64,000 nt of DNA from Taibaiella sp965229095 (GCA_965229095.1 OZ245855.1:682001-746000); one strand, 5' to 3'. Shown: positions 34,450-45,327, counted from the stretch's first letter. Numbers and translations: made by a program. Notes: generated by a model from the sequence alone, not told the origin.

Positions 34450-34778
34450 TCGGCATTTGTTTATCCGATGAAAGATAATATAAATATTCAAGATAATAGC
34501 CTGCGCCCTCTGGCTTCAGTCAATACAGGTAAAGAAAATTATCCCCGTGTTTATTCCGGTATTTTAATTGATTGTGACAGGATTTGCAAGGTTATTATCT
34601 ATATTTGAAACCATTTTTATGCGTTTGTAGCAGAGCCGCAATAAGAAAGGCGATGACAGGAAAAGCCAAGACATCCTATAACAGCATCTGGCGTGAAGGT
34701 AAAGGCCCCGCTAAGATCAAAAAAGCATAGCTTCTATCCCTTTATTTGCCTTGTATGTGTCATGCATGGAAAGTGAGG
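34450..34778. other. Intergenic region
   Basis: About 330 bp without a supported gene. A 25-codon plus-strand frame at 34653-34730 (MTGKAKTSYNSIWREGKGPAKIKKA) is too short to judge. Confidence 0.4.
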
Positions 34779-35210
34779 TCACTTCTGCTCCAATAATTTT
34801 TGTAACATTTCTACTTTTTCTCGTTCGCTCTGAATAAGCTGTTGGTATAATTTTTCATTCTTTTCAACCATCTCAATATATTTTTCGAGAGGATTAATAT
34901 TACTATGGATATTGCCAACTCCAACTGCAACGTGAGAAGCGTCCCTATTTGAACCCTCATAATTGTGTTGGATGTAGTTTATAGTAGCATCTTCGTTGAA
35001 GCTCTTTAATTCTTCAACAGATAAACCAAGGGCTTTTGCAACTGGAATTAACTTCTCATCGTCTATAAATTCACTTTGCTCCAATTTGGAGACAGCTTGA
35101 CGACTTATGCCAAGTAACTGAGCTAAAGCTTCTTGCTTCATATCCTGCATTATCCTTATTCGCTGAATTTTTCTGCCTATATTACCTGTAGTAAAAAGTT
35201 CGTTTTCCAT
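34779..35210 (-). CDS. XRE-family transcriptional regulator
   Basis: A 143-aa protein. An N-terminal helix-turn-helix (IGRKIQRIRIMQDMKQEALAQLLGISRQAVSKLEQSEFIDDEKLIPVAKALGLSVEEL, about 10-67) is of the Cro/C1 type. A linker and a C-terminal coiled coil (about 105-143, EKYIEMVEKNEKLYQQLIQSEREKVEMLQKLL) are probably for dimerisation. Its upstream region has three copies of a GTTACATTTTGCAA-like motif (35285-35480), likely its own operator. The target could be itself or the divergent RHS module B genes starting at 35824. Confidence 0.85.
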   Translation of the reverse strand: MENELFTTGNIGRKIQRIRIMQDMKQEALAQLLGISRQAVSKLEQSEFIDDEKLIPVAKALGLSVEELKSFNEDATINYIQHNYEGSNRDASHVAVGVGNIHSNINPLEKYIEMVEKNEKLYQQLIQSEREKVEMLQKLLEQK

Positions 35211-35823
35211 AAAAGGGGGTTAAAAAGTGATATTATTTGAGTTGCGAAATACTATAACTCTCTTGCACTTCGCAACCTATTGGGTTGCATTTTGTAACCA
35301 AAAAACACCTGTAGTTTGCCATAGGCTGGCACAAAAATAAGGAAACCAATAATTTAAAGCTCATTTCCTTCTGTCAAACCAGATTACATCATGTATGGTG
35401 TTGATTGCAAAATGTAAGGCAGCCTTACATCAGGTCTTTATCTGTAGAAAAAACAAATTTAACGTTACATTTTTGCAACGGTTACAGACAACTAATGGTT
35501 AGGGGCTTGTTGTTTGGTTTAGTATCTGGAAATTCCTCCACCCTAAAAAGTGGGGGAATTCCTTTTAGTTCAGATTGAATCCCTTTATTGGGTTATGTTT
35601 TGGTAAACAAAATTACTGGTTTAAATTATAAGTGTTTAAGAAATGTCTTGATTTCCATTGTTAAGATAAGAGAGTAGTTGAAAACAGCAAATAAATCCAG
35701 TTACTTCTTGATAATATTTATAGAATATTATTTAGTTATGAATGAGGGATACAAATCAGCAAGTCTACATGATAAAATTAATATTAGTTTTGCGCTTCAT
35801 TAACAAATTACTTAAATATCGTT
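35211..35823. other. Divergent control region between XRE gene and RHS module B
   Basis: About 610 bp. It holds the three operator-like sites above and an AT-rich stretch before 35824. No gene is supported. Confidence 0.5.
35285..35480. promoter_or_regulatory. Three-site operator motif (TTACATTTTGCAA-like) upstream of the XRE gene
   Basis: The sites are TTGCATTTTGTAACC (35285-35299), ATTGCAAAATGTAAGG (35404-35419) and CGTTACATTTTTGCAACG (35463-35480). On one strand all read as G/CTTACA-A/T-rich-TGCAA. A perfect GTAAGGC/GCCTTAC palindrome (35415-35429) overlaps the second. They lie between the divergent XRE gene and RHS module B, so the XRE protein may control both. Confidence 0.5.
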
Positions 35824-37374
35824 TTGCTTTTCTTAAATTATAAATTGGTACGCATCTTTTTGCTTGTCTTGCTTCTTTCCGGGATTAGGATATCCTATGC
35901 CCAGGAAACGGAAGCAAGCATAGTCTATGCCCAAAAGTACCTGGATAGCCGTAGTGCCGACTTAGAAAAGTACCTGAGCCGTTCAGGCAAAATACAACAA
36001 CGGCTGCTTAGAAAACTGAAACGTAAAGAAGATAAGATAGCCCGGCAACTGGCGGCAAAAGATTCTGCTTTGTACCGCCAGTACATGCAGCAACGGTTAA
36101 GCTATGATTCTATAGCCAGGCTATCGCAGGATACCAATGCTTTGAATCGCTTGGCTGCAAGGAAAAGTAGCCTTATAGACAGCCTTAAAGGCGTACAAAA
36201 TTTCATTCAAAAACAAAGCGGCAAGCTGGACGGGGCCACTGCCCTAGCCGGTAAAGCAGAAATCAATACGCCTTATACCGATGAACTGAACAAGCTGCAA
36301 GAGCAGCTCAGCGCTCGGCAGCATATCGACGATCTGATCAAACAGCGTACCAGCAGCCTTGAACAACTGGCGGGTAGCCGGTCTATCAGCGGCTTGCAAA
36401 GCATTCAAAAGAACGTGTATTACGCTCAGGAAAAAATGAAGGCTTTCAAAAAGATGGCCGACGATCCGGAAGAAGCCGAAAGCGAAGCTTTAGAATACCT
36501 GCAAGGTACCGAAGGCTTTAGCCAGTACCTGAATAGCAATCAAAATGCTTTTGGCGGATTAAAAAATGATGCAACAGCAGAAGATTTGCAAAGACTGGGC
36601 TATCAGACCAAGAGCCAGGTAAATGCCATGCTGCAACAAAAATTAGGCAATAACCTCAGCGCCGTGCAAGAGCAAATGGCAAAGCAGGTACAGGATTACA
36701 GCGAAAAACTAAGCGATATTACCGGTAAAGTAAAGGACGCAAAGCAAGGCATCGCTGAGGCCAAACAAACGATCAGTGAAGCGAAACAAACAAAGGACAA
36801 ACTAAAACACCTCGAAAAACCCACCTTCAAAAAGAACCCGGAGCGCGGAAAGCCTTTTCTCCAGCGAATAGAGCTCCAGTATAATTTTGGAACAACCAGA
36901 GCCGGTACCGACGAGCTGCGTCCGGCCATGCTGGAGCTTGGCGCTGCCGTAGCCTTCAAGCATACCCCCAGGTTAAGCTATGGAATTGGTTTAGGTTTAA
37001 GCACCGGCTTGGGCAGGAACTGGCAGAACATCAGGCTTACCTATGAAGGGCTAAGCACCCGTGCCTTTGCCGACTGGAAAGCTATGTACGGTTTCAGTTT
37101 GCAGGCCGGTTATGAACGGATTTTTCGTCCTGCTAACCGTCCCTACCTAAGCGATCAGCCTGGCAATATTGATCCTTCAAATCCGATAGTAGAAGAGAAT
37201 GCGATCCAAAAAGCCTTTGGCGGCCAGCAACAATCGGCCTATATCGGCATCATGAAGCGGTACCGGATCAACAGTAAAGTAAACGGTACTTTCCTAATTG
37301 GATATAACTTTTTGTGGCAGCAGGAAGGATTGCGTTCCCCCTTTTTATTACGCTTCGGGTGGGCTAAAAACTAA
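35824..37374 (+). CDS. Coiled-coil protein with C-terminal beta-barrel, first gene of RHS module B
   Basis: A 516-aa protein with a signal peptide (LVRIFLLVLLLSGIRISYAQ). Long helical/coiled-coil segments (about 30-340, rich in Lys, Gln, Ala; for example QVQDYSEKLSDITGKVKDAKQGIAEAKQTISEAKQ) are followed by a C-terminal ~170-residue domain with alternating strands (LQRIELQYNFGTT, LELGAAVAFKHTPRLSYGIGLGLSTGL, YGFSLQAGYERIF, FLIGYNFLWQQ, PFLLRFGWAKN), typical of an outer-membrane barrel. There is no ATG at the start: the frame begins with TTG (35824 or 35845), so the exact start is uncertain. The same gene precedes RHS module A at the window edge. Barrel plus coiled coil suggests a surface anchor or export partner for the RHS pair; no known family was recognised. 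Confidence 0.7.
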   Translation: MLFLNYKLVRIFLLVLLLSGIRISYAQETEASIVYAQKYLDSRSADLEKYLSRSGKIQQRLLRKLKRKEDKIARQLAAKDSALYRQYMQQRLSYDSIARLSQDTNALNRLAARKSSLIDSLKGVQNFIQKQSGKLDGATALAGKAEINTPYTDELNKLQEQLSARQHIDDLIKQRTSSLEQLAGSRSISGLQSIQKNVYYAQEKMKAFKKMADDPEEAESEALEYLQGTEGFSQYLNSNQNAFGGLKNDATAEDLQRLGYQTKSQVNAMLQQKLGNNLSAVQEQMAKQVQDYSEKLSDITGKVKDAKQGIAEAKQTISEAKQTKDKLKHLEKPTFKKNPERGKPFLQRIELQYNFGTTRAGTDELRPAMLELGAAVAFKHTPRLSYGIGLGLSTGLGRNWQNIRLTYEGLSTRAFADWKAMYGFSLQAGYERIFRPANRPYLSDQPGNIDPSNPIVEENAIQKAFGGQQQSAYIGIMKRYRINSKVNGTFLIGYNFLWQQEGLRSPFLLRFGWAKN

Positions 37375-37385
37375 AATGAAATGTG

Positions 37386-37422
37386 CTCCGCCAATTGTTG
37401 GCGGAGGCGATATATACCTTTG
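37386..37422 (+). promoter_or_regulatory. Palindrome plus TACCTTTG box before RHS module B gene 2
   Basis: CTCCGCCAA/TTGGCGGAG palindrome (37386-37406, one mismatch in the inner arm) and TACCTTTG (37415-37422). The layout is conserved with 138-174. Confidence 0.45.
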
Positions 37423-37450
37423 AAACACAGTTAAATACTATAAACAACCT

Positions 37451-40400
37451 ATGCAAAAACAGTTTCTAAGGGCCTTGGTCCTGCTACTCCAATTCGCAGT
37501 GACGGCCAGCTATGGACAAGGCCAGGGGCAAAGATTAGGCGGTGCCTCTACCGATACCAAAATGCTGCCCGGTGGTAGTCCTACCGCTGGCAGTAGCCTG
37601 GGTAATATCTACACGCCAAGTCTGTATGACGGGACGGCCAATATCAATATCCCCATATACCAATATGCTTCCCAAAATTCGGATTTTTCTATTTCTTTGA
37701 GCTACAATACTAAAGGTGTGATGGTATCTGAGATAGCATCAGATGTCGGATTACATTTCAATATCAATGCAGGGGCTACAATTTCGAGAACAACTAAGGA
37801 TTTACCTGATGAGATCAACCTGCTCAACGGGGATACGGCCATTTTTCAATGGACAGGCCAGGTATGGATGAAGCCTATTCCCGGTTTTCCCATTGCTCCT
37901 TACGATACGGTTTCCGTAAATCCCTTCTGGGCCTTTAAAGGTAAATATACCACTTATTCCGAATCCCCGGCCAGTGCTGCCGATACCCTGATCTACAGGG
38001 ACAAAGAGGCGGATGATTTCACCGTCAATCTCGGAGGCAGTAGTTTTACCTTTAACCTGGGTAAAGGCGGTACCATCTTTACCCATCCGCACCGGGGCGT
38101 AAAAGTAGAAGTCCTTTGGGATGGACAGCCCCTTACCTCCATTGGCGACAATCAGTCTATCGGCCAAACCCTGGGCAATAGCAACCTGCTCAGTTTCCGT
38201 ATCCGGGACGAGCAAGGTAACAGCTACTTGTTCCGTCGCGGTGAATTTGAGAACAAACAGATCGAAGACATATACGGAGCGGGCAATGTCATTACCCTTT
38301 ACAGCTATACCACCCGTTGGGTTATTGAAAAGGTAACGCTCGCTGCGGGTGGTGAGATCAGGTACAATTACCAGGACCTGACCGTTAATGGTGCAGTGCT
38401 TCCTTTTGATAAGAACAATTCAAAACGCGAAGGTGCTTACCCCTCCAATAACGGACCGGACAGTTTCAAGGTTTTTTCCACCCTCTACAATACCTGTAAG
38501 CTCAAAGACATCTGGTACCCCAATAATGTAAGGGTCTATTTCAACTATGGCAGTACGATCCGGGAGGATGGTATCATCGGGGCCTTAAAGGAGATCCGGG
38601 TCACAACGCCTCAAAGCTGCCTCAGCTATATCATGCAGCAAAGCTATTCCTGGGCCAACCATATACCGGATACAAAACCCTATGAAAGCGGACTGGCCAC
38701 TGCCTGGAATATCAGGATCAATGAAGGGGACCGCGCCTTGCGGCTGCGCCTGGACGGTATCCGGCTCACCAGTTGCGACAGCAGCATAGATGAGCCTTAT
38801 TACAGCTTTACTTACGACCAATTGAACCTGCCGCCACGCCTCGACCACCGCCAGGATTACTTCGGCTATTTTAACGATGGGGTTTTCCTGTCGAATAATC
38901 CAGGAAATATAGAAGCCGATGCGCCAACCCTGATCCCCAGGCATAAACGGTGGATACCCTATTACCCGAACTACGACCTGTATGACAATACGCAATACTT
39001 CATGGACCGGGAACCCAACCCTAACATGATCCGGGCCGGCATCCTGAAAAGCATTAAGAATGCTTATGGTGGCACCGCTACCTTTTACTACAGCGCCCAC
39101 CAGAACCTGACCAATCCCATGACCGGCCTGCCTACCGACCAGTATTACTTTGGCAAGGATGCCAATGACGGTCTGCGTTTGGATTCCGTAATAGAAAAGG
39201 AGCCGCTGCATCCTGATAATGCAAAAGTGACGGTATTCCAGTACAGCGGCGGCCAGCGGTTTATTGCCGGAGGTTATTTCCATTCTCCCGACCGGTACCG
39301 GGCCTATAACAATACGCCCCCCGTTCTAGCTAATATCGTTATCACCGGCAGGTATGTGACCCCGCACCAACTCATCAATGGCTCCAATCATGGTTATTCC
39401 AATGTAACGGTCATTACCCGTACCGGGCAAGGCATCTTACTAGGCAGGAAGGAGGTCAAATTCAGCAATTTCAAAGATGATGGCGGCCCGCTTAAATACT
39501 TTGTGATCGGTGGCGGCAAAGACTTCTACACCTTTCCCTACACGGACAAAAATTACCTAATGGATTGGAAGATGGGTTTGCCGCTTGAGGTTACGGACTA
39601 CGACCAGAACAACCGGATCGTCCAGAAAACGGTCAACAGATACCGCTTTACCATAGATACTACCAGTGCCATCGGCAAGGTGGAGAACCGCAAAGAGGGC
39701 CTGGTGATGCTGGACGATGGTGTCAATGGCGTACCAGGGATCACCAATGTCGTTCCCAGGATGAAAATCACTGATGATTACCGACCTTATACCGGTGCGG
39801 CACTGCTGGATACCAGCATCACCTACAAATACCTTTCCGACAACACCTTTCTTTCCGACATGATCTATTATCAATATGATGGTCGCAATAACACGACAGC
39901 TATATTTACCCGGAACAGCAAAGGGGAACTGGTACGTACCCTACAGGCTTATAATTATACCGTCAATGCCGCCGTCGGAACCACCTTATACAATATGACG
40001 GCTGCCGGGTTGGAATTGCCGATCGGAACCGAACGCTGGCTGGTGAGTAATAGTGGCCTTGCAGATGATAAACTTTTGGATGCCACCTTCAATACCTATG
40101 CATTCCAGGACAACAAACTCAGACCAAAATACCTATACAACATGCGTCGGGGCCAACCGCTTTCTTATGCCCAATACACCGGTTATAGTGGCGGCCTGCC
40201 GCCTCCTGGCTTTGCACTTGCTCCGTTGGCTTTCAATGGTGGTGCGCTTTCTAATTTCAGAATGACCAGTGAGGTAACCATTGCCGACACCAAAGGAAAC
40301 CCGCTGGAAACAAAGATGCTGGGTCAGAATGTTTTTACGGCAATGGTTTGGGATACAATAACAGGTCAGAAGCTAGCGGAAGCCAATGCCCGTTATTCAG

Positions 40401-40930
40401 ACATTGCCTATTCGGGCTTTGAGGCAACCAATAAAGGCAACTGGCAATACAATTCCGGTGGTGCGGTTAATATCAGCGACCCTATGGCGGGCCGTAATGG
40501 TTACGCCTTTAGTGCCGGTGCCGTAACCCGTTCCGGCCTCACCACCAATAAAAAATATGTGATTGCATTTTGGGCTACCAATTACAGTAGCTTACCGGCC
40601 TGTACCATTGATGGGGCGGCCGTTCCCCTGGTTGCCAGTGCTCAGAAGGGCATATGGACTTATTATGAAGGAGGGTTTATAGCGCCAGCTCCCTCAGCCG
40701 TCCTCAGCCTTAGCGGCGCAGCCAACGGCTACCTGGATGAGCTAAGGTTGTTCCCTGCCGACGCCGGGATGCAAACCTGGAACTATAATGGCCTATTCGG
40801 CATTAGTGCCGTTGGCAGTGCATCCGGAAGGATCACCTCTTATGAATATGATAAGCTGGGGCGACAAAGTATAGTCAGGGACCAAGACGGCAATATCCGC
40901 TCGAAAAGAGAAATGTACATCGCCCCATAA
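37451..40930 (+). CDS. Secreted RHS-partner protein (module B), 1159 aa
   Basis: The paralogue of 203-3682, with identical length, signal peptide and ending (an RHS/YD-like repeat SYEYDKLGRQSIVRDQDGN). Nucleotide identity is near-complete in parts of the middle (for example 38515-38690 and 38800-39800) and lower towards the 3' end, which suggests gene conversion between the copies. It lies 47 bp before its RHS core gene. The probable role is to complete the RHS shell or deliver the core. No catalytic motif was found. Confidence 0.85.
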   Translation: MQKQFLRALVLLLQFAVTASYGQGQGQRLGGASTDTKMLPGGSPTAGSSLGNIYTPSLYDGTANINIPIYQYASQNSDFSISLSYNTKGVMVSEIASDVGLHFNINAGATISRTTKDLPDEINLLNGDTAIFQWTGQVWMKPIPGFPIAPYDTVSVNPFWAFKGKYTTYSESPASAADTLIYRDKEADDFTVNLGGSSFTFNLGKGGTIFTHPHRGVKVEVLWDGQPLTSIGDNQSIGQTLGNSNLLSFRIRDEQGNSYLFRRGEFENKQIEDIYGAGNVITLYSYTTRWVIEKVTLAAGGEIRYNYQDLTVNGAVLPFDKNNSKREGAYPSNNGPDSFKVFSTLYNTCKLKDIWYPNNVRVYFNYGSTIREDGIIGALKEIRVTTPQSCLSYIMQQSYSWANHIPDTKPYESGLATAWNIRINEGDRALRLRLDGIRLTSCDSSIDEPYYSFTYDQLNLPPRLDHRQDYFGYFNDGVFLSNNPGNIEADAPTLIPRHKRWIPYYPNYDLYDNTQYFMDREPNPNMIRAGILKSIKNAYGGTATFYYSAHQNLTNPMTGLPTDQYYFGKDANDGLRLDSVIEKEPLHPDNAKVTVFQYSGGQRFIAGGYFHSPDRYRAYNNTPPVLANIVITGRYVTPHQLINGSNHGYSNVTVITRTGQGILLGRKEVKFSNFKDDGGPLKYFVIGGGKDFYTFPYTDKNYLMDWKMGLPLEVTDYDQNNRIVQKTVNRYRFTIDTTSAIGKVENRKEGLVMLDDGVNGVPGITNVVPRMKITDDYRPYTGAALLDTSITYKYLSDNTFLSDMIYYQYDGRNNTTAIFTRNSKGELVRTLQAYNYTVNAAVGTTLYNMTAAGLELPIGTERWLVSNSGLADDKLLDATFNTYAFQDNKLRPKYLYNMRRGQPLSYAQYTGYSGGLPPPGFALAPLAFNGGALSNFRMTSEVTIADTKGNPLETKMLGQNVFTAMVWDTITGQKLAEANARYSDIAYSGFEATNKGNWQYNSGGAVNISDPMAGRNGYAFSAGAVTRSGLTTNKKYVIAFWATNYSSLPACTIDGAAVPLVASAQKGIWTYYEGGFIAPAPSAVLSLSGAANGYLDELRLFPADAGMQTWNYNGLFGISAVGSASGRITSYEYDKLGRQSIVRDQDGNIRSKREMYIAP

Positions 40931-40977
40931 CCCCCCCATCCAATCAAAGAAATATTCATCCTAAATAATCTGGTCTT

Positions 40978-43900
40978 ATGCCATCCAAATATTTATCTGC
41001 GCTCCTGTTACTATTGAGCGTTTTTACAACCAGGGCGCAGAATATCCCTGACCTTAATGCTACTGCCCCGGCAGGTACAGCGACCGCTGCTATTACAGTG
41101 CCACCCAACCTGAGTACTACGGCTTCGCCTTCCTGGGAAAAAACCTATATCCCCAAACTGCCTCAGACCAATGCTGCCAACATCAATAGCAACGGCAGTC
41201 CCGAGGCTGTTCAAATGACAACGGTATATAAGGATGGTTTCAACCGTCCCGTGCAATCGGTACAACACCATGCAACCACGGGTTCCAGACCGCACCTGGT
41301 AGCGCCATTTGATACCCGCTTTCAGCCTGAAGGGGCTAATTTCCTCCCCTATGCTGCTTCGGATGTGGATTATCACAGCAACCTGTTTGCGCTCCAGCAA
41401 TATTATTATACCAATACTGCCTATCCGGGTGAACAATATACAGCCTACAGCATCAATAAGAATATTTCCAATGCTGGACAGCGCGGGGTAAAATCCCTAG
41501 TCCCCGGTCTTAGCTTTGCGGGACAGAACCGTGGCGGCACCGTAAAACAGGTAACCAATGTGGCTAGGGAGATCAAGATATGGGAACCCGATGCTGACGG
41601 CAAACCGGTATTAGCAGGAACATATGCCGCAGGTATGCTTCTCGGGCAACAGGCGTATGATACTATGGGGGCACTCGTTACCACCTACAACGACCGGGAC
41701 GGCCGCCTGATCTGCCAGACCGTAAAACAGGAAGACCAGACTTCCGGAGGGAATGTCGTTACTATATACGGCACTACTTACTACGTTTATGACGTGATGG
41801 GCCGCCTTGTGTGTACCATGCCCCCCAAGGCAACAGCGGCTTCCGTCACCGCTGTTTCTCCAACCGTATTTGATAACCTTTGCTTCCGTTACCAGTATGA
41901 TGATAAAGGACGATTGGTGGGGAAGCGTTTTCCCGGGGAAAGTGATTTTACCGAAATCGTTTATGACGGCAAGGACAGGGTGGTTATGCGACGCAACCCT
42001 AATGAGAAAGTGGCTAATCAATGGGAAGTGATTTTCTATGACGCTCAAGGCAGAGTAAAAGCTACCTCTTTATTGGCTAACGCCAATAACCGCATTACCT
42101 GGCAAAACCTGATGGATGCCGGTAATAATACCACAGACCTTACCTACTACCTGCTGACCCCAGAAGGGGAGGCGGAGTATCCCGACGAAGGTAGCATTGC
42201 TGGTAATACGATAATGAGTTATACTTATTATGATGATTACAGCCAGACCGATCCGGGCGATAGTAAATGGGATGCCTGCCAAAGCGCCTTGTCCTTTACG
42301 GAAACGTTCAACAGTGATGGTGCGGAACAGCCTTTACGGGGCGGGCAAACAAGAGGGCTTGTTACCGGCAGTCGGATCAGGATATTGACAGCACCAGGGG
42401 CCAATGCCGCCAAGACGGGCGATTGGCGGGAATCGGTAAACTATTATGATAAAAAAGCACGGATCATTTTTACCGCAGGCCAGGATCTATATCAACATAC
42501 TGCGATCCATACCCATTACACTGGTTCACAATTTGACTTCGCTGATAGGCTTTTGATTAGTAAACACAGGATGACCAACTTGCTCGACAACCAGAGCATG
42601 AAAGAGCATACCGAATGGAACCGGAACGAATACGAAGCTCTTACCGGCCGGCTTAAAAAAACATGGCGTCAAACCGATACCGGTATCTGGCAGGTACAGT
42701 CCCTGTACAGTTACGACGAGCTGGGCCGGGTAAAAAGGGAAGTATTGGGCAACTATGGTGAAGTTCGCGACTATAAGTACGATATAAGGGGCCAACTTAC
42801 TGCTATTAATGATTATTATACCCGTACCGGTGACCGGCAGGGTGAGAGCCGCAGCTTTGGGGAGTCGCTTGGCTTTGATTATGGCTTTACCCAACCCCGG
42901 TATGATGGCAAGGTCAGCGGTATGATGTGGCGGGGTGCCGGAAGCTCCCTGGCCAATGCCTATGGTTATAGCTACGATTACAGCGGACGTCTGACCAATG
43001 CAGAGTACCGCAGGTATGAGCCACCCTCTGGCACTTTTTTAGGCTATGCCTGGCGCAAGGACCTGGCCGATTATACGGTTTCCAACCTCAAATATGATCA
43101 GGACGGCAATATCAAAAATATGAACCAGCAAGGTGTAAAGCCAGGTGGTGCTATTATTCAAATGGACAGGTTGGTTTATTCTTATGAGAATGCAGAGCAA
43201 AGCAACCGTTTGTATAAGGTTGTGGATGGTGCTGCTTTCTACCATTTGGGAGATTTTAATAACGCTAATGGGATCAATGCCAGTTATACCTATGATCCTA
43301 ATGGCAATCTGATAAAAGATGGCAACAAAGGGATTACAGGAGTTTCTTATACCCATTTCGACAAACCACAGGTAATAACTTTCAATGGTGGCAAAAGCAT
43401 CCTGTATAGCTATGATGCGGCAGGCAATAAGGTGCAGGAACTGATAAATGACAATGGCAACCTGACCAAGACTGACTACGTAGGTAATTACATCTATAAA
43501 AATGACGACCTTCAATATACTCTGACCACGGAAGGCAGGAGTATTTTTGATAAAGCCAAAGGCCGCTTTACGGAACAATACTTTGCCAAAGACCACCTAT
43601 CCAATATCCGCAGTGTAATAGAAGTATATACCCCGCCAATACAGGAATACCTGGGTTCGTATGAAATCGCCAGCGCCAATATTGAGGGCTTGTTTTTTGA
43701 TCATCATAATGAAGTGAGAGATGATAAACCGGGTGGTGTACCTGGAGATAATAAGGCCGGGAACCTCAATGGCGCTTACCCTACCCGGAGGATCGGTACT
43801 TCCATGCTGATGCACGTGATGGCAGGCGATAAAGTGGAAATGAATGTCAACAATTTCTTTGAGCAATATGAACCTGAAAATGACAATCCGGTAAATGCCG

Positions 43901-45327
43901 AAGATATGCTGGCTACTATTGTTAGTACCCTAAGCGGCGGTAGTGGAGGCTTTGTTGGTAGTGAAACCCATAACACCAAAACGGTTGGGGATGTATTTAC
44001 CAGCGATAACTACAGCATATTCGACCAGGTATTGAACAGCAACACCGATGCAAGACTACCCAGGGCCTACCTGAATTATGTGCTCTTTGACGAGAATATG
44101 CATATCTATCCGGGTATGAGTGGGGCTTTTCAGGCAGATGGAGCTGGTACCTGGACCCAGATCGGTACCAGCATCCCCCTGGAGTTACCAGTCAATGGCT
44201 ATCTTGCCGTATATTTGAGCAATGCCTCCAAAAACATTGCTGCCGATCAGTATGGTAATGTTTACTTTGATCAGTTGGTAATCCGTTTAAGCCGGGGCAA
44301 ATTAAAAGAGGAAGCACATTATTATCCGCATGGTCTGCCTATAGCCGGTATAGGCAGTGTAGCCAATGGTTATGTAACGAACAGGAAGAAATACCAAAGC
44401 AACGAATACATCCAGGAATCAGGCTTGAACTGGATGGATTTTCAGGCCAGGCAATATGATCCGCAGATTGGCCGGTTTTTGGGCGTTGATCCGTTGGCAG
44501 CAAGTAAAGGACAAGAAATTCAAAGTTCTTATGTAGCTATGGGAAATAATCCAGGGATGATGGTTGATCCTGATGGTACCTATTTTAGTTTTGCGACGCC
44601 AGGACTCCAAACAGCATTTAATAATTTGCAACAGGAAAACAATGATAAAATAGATGCCTACAACAAAGAGCTGCGTGGTTTAGATCTCCTTTCTGCCAAC
44701 AAGGATGTGCAGAACAGGATTCAGCAAATAAATAAGCTGATCGATATGCATACAACGTTTAAAAATCAACTTAAAGCAATGAGTGAATCTCCTGTAGAAT
44801 TTCATATTTCCAATAACAGTCCTAATGGTAATGCTGCCGCTTCAACATCTTATAACTTTGATGAAAGTAGAGTTCAATTTAACATGGGAGGAGACAGTCC
44901 TTGGAATGCTACTCTGGCGCATGAATTAAGGCATGGTTATGGATATCTTGTAGGTGAAATCATCGTTTCTACATACGCCCCTAACCAATTTTATGATATG
45001 GTAGACGAAGTAGCAGGCAATCTAACAGGGCTACTGTTTACGAGTGCCCCCAATAGGGCTGTTGACGGGTCTTATGGGATTGATAATTTTAGGCCATCGA
45101 CTGAACCTGGACGTACCTATCCTCATCTCGCGGGTAAAGATGAACAGCTATCAGTCAATACACCTATATCAGTATTTCAAAAATACTTCAAAGATAATTT
45201 GATAGACTCTTATCAAAAGCATTCAGGAAATGTAAACGCAACAGTAGGTGATGCACTAAACGATATTAATTCAAGAGTTAAGAATGGCAGGCCCAGATAT
45301 ATGTGGGGAGATCTTCTAAAAAAATAA
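40978..45327 (+). CDS. RHS repeat core protein with a different HExxH metallopeptidase-like tip (module B)
   Basis: A 1449-aa protein with signal peptide (about 1-20) and DUF6443-like region (TTVYKDGFNRPVQSVQHH). YD repeats fill the middle, with the RHS core end RQYDPQIGRFLGVDPLA...VDPDG near 1160-1198. The core resembles 3720-8051, but the last ~250 residues do not. The tip has a coiled segment and then TLAHELRHGYGYLVGE, a HExxH zinc motif at about 1315-1319, with VDEVAGN some 25 residues later as a possible third ligand. The two modules thus carry unrelated tips that both look like zinc peptidases. The stop is five bases before the next gene's ATG. Confidence 0.88.
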   Translation: MPSKYLSALLLLLSVFTTRAQNIPDLNATAPAGTATAAITVPPNLSTTASPSWEKTYIPKLPQTNAANINSNGSPEAVQMTTVYKDGFNRPVQSVQHHATTGSRPHLVAPFDTRFQPEGANFLPYAASDVDYHSNLFALQQYYYTNTAYPGEQYTAYSINKNISNAGQRGVKSLVPGLSFAGQNRGGTVKQVTNVAREIKIWEPDADGKPVLAGTYAAGMLLGQQAYDTMGALVTTYNDRDGRLICQTVKQEDQTSGGNVVTIYGTTYYVYDVMGRLVCTMPPKATAASVTAVSPTVFDNLCFRYQYDDKGRLVGKRFPGESDFTEIVYDGKDRVVMRRNPNEKVANQWEVIFYDAQGRVKATSLLANANNRITWQNLMDAGNNTTDLTYYLLTPEGEAEYPDEGSIAGNTIMSYTYYDDYSQTDPGDSKWDACQSALSFTETFNSDGAEQPLRGGQTRGLVTGSRIRILTAPGANAAKTGDWRESVNYYDKKARIIFTAGQDLYQHTAIHTHYTGSQFDFADRLLISKHRMTNLLDNQSMKEHTEWNRNEYEALTGRLKKTWRQTDTGIWQVQSLYSYDELGRVKREVLGNYGEVRDYKYDIRGQLTAINDYYTRTGDRQGESRSFGESLGFDYGFTQPRYDGKVSGMMWRGAGSSLANAYGYSYDYSGRLTNAEYRRYEPPSGTFLGYAWRKDLADYTVSNLKYDQDGNIKNMNQQGVKPGGAIIQMDRLVYSYENAEQSNRLYKVVDGAAFYHLGDFNNANGINASYTYDPNGNLIKDGNKGITGVSYTHFDKPQVITFNGGKSILYSYDAAGNKVQELINDNGNLTKTDYVGNYIYKNDDLQYTLTTEGRSIFDKAKGRFTEQYFAKDHLSNIRSVIEVYTPPIQEYLGSYEIASANIEGLFFDHHNEVRDDKPGGVPGDNKAGNLNGAYPTRRIGTSMLMHVMAGDKVEMNVNNFFEQYEPENDNPVNAEDMLATIVSTLSGGSGGFVGSETHNTKTVGDVFTSDNYSIFDQVLNSNTDARLPRAYLNYVLFDENMHIYPGMSGAFQADGAGTWTQIGTSIPLELPVNGYLAVYLSNASKNIAADQYGNVYFDQLVIRLSRGKLKEEAHYYPHGLPIAGIGSVANGYVTNRKKYQSNEYIQESGLNWMDFQARQYDPQIGRFLGVDPLAASKGQEIQSSYVAMGNNPGMMVDPDGTYFSFATPGLQTAFNNLQQENNDKIDAYNKELRGLDLLSANKDVQNRIQQINKLIDMHTTFKNQLKAMSESPVEFHISNNSPNGNAAASTSYNFDESRVQFNMGGDSPWNATLAHELRHGYGYLVGEIIVSTYAPNQFYDMVDEVAGNLTGLLFTSAPNRAVDGSYGIDNFRPSTEPGRTYPHLAGKDEQLSVNTPISVFQKYFKDNLIDSYQKHSGNVNATVGDALNDINSRVKNGRPRYMWGDLLKK

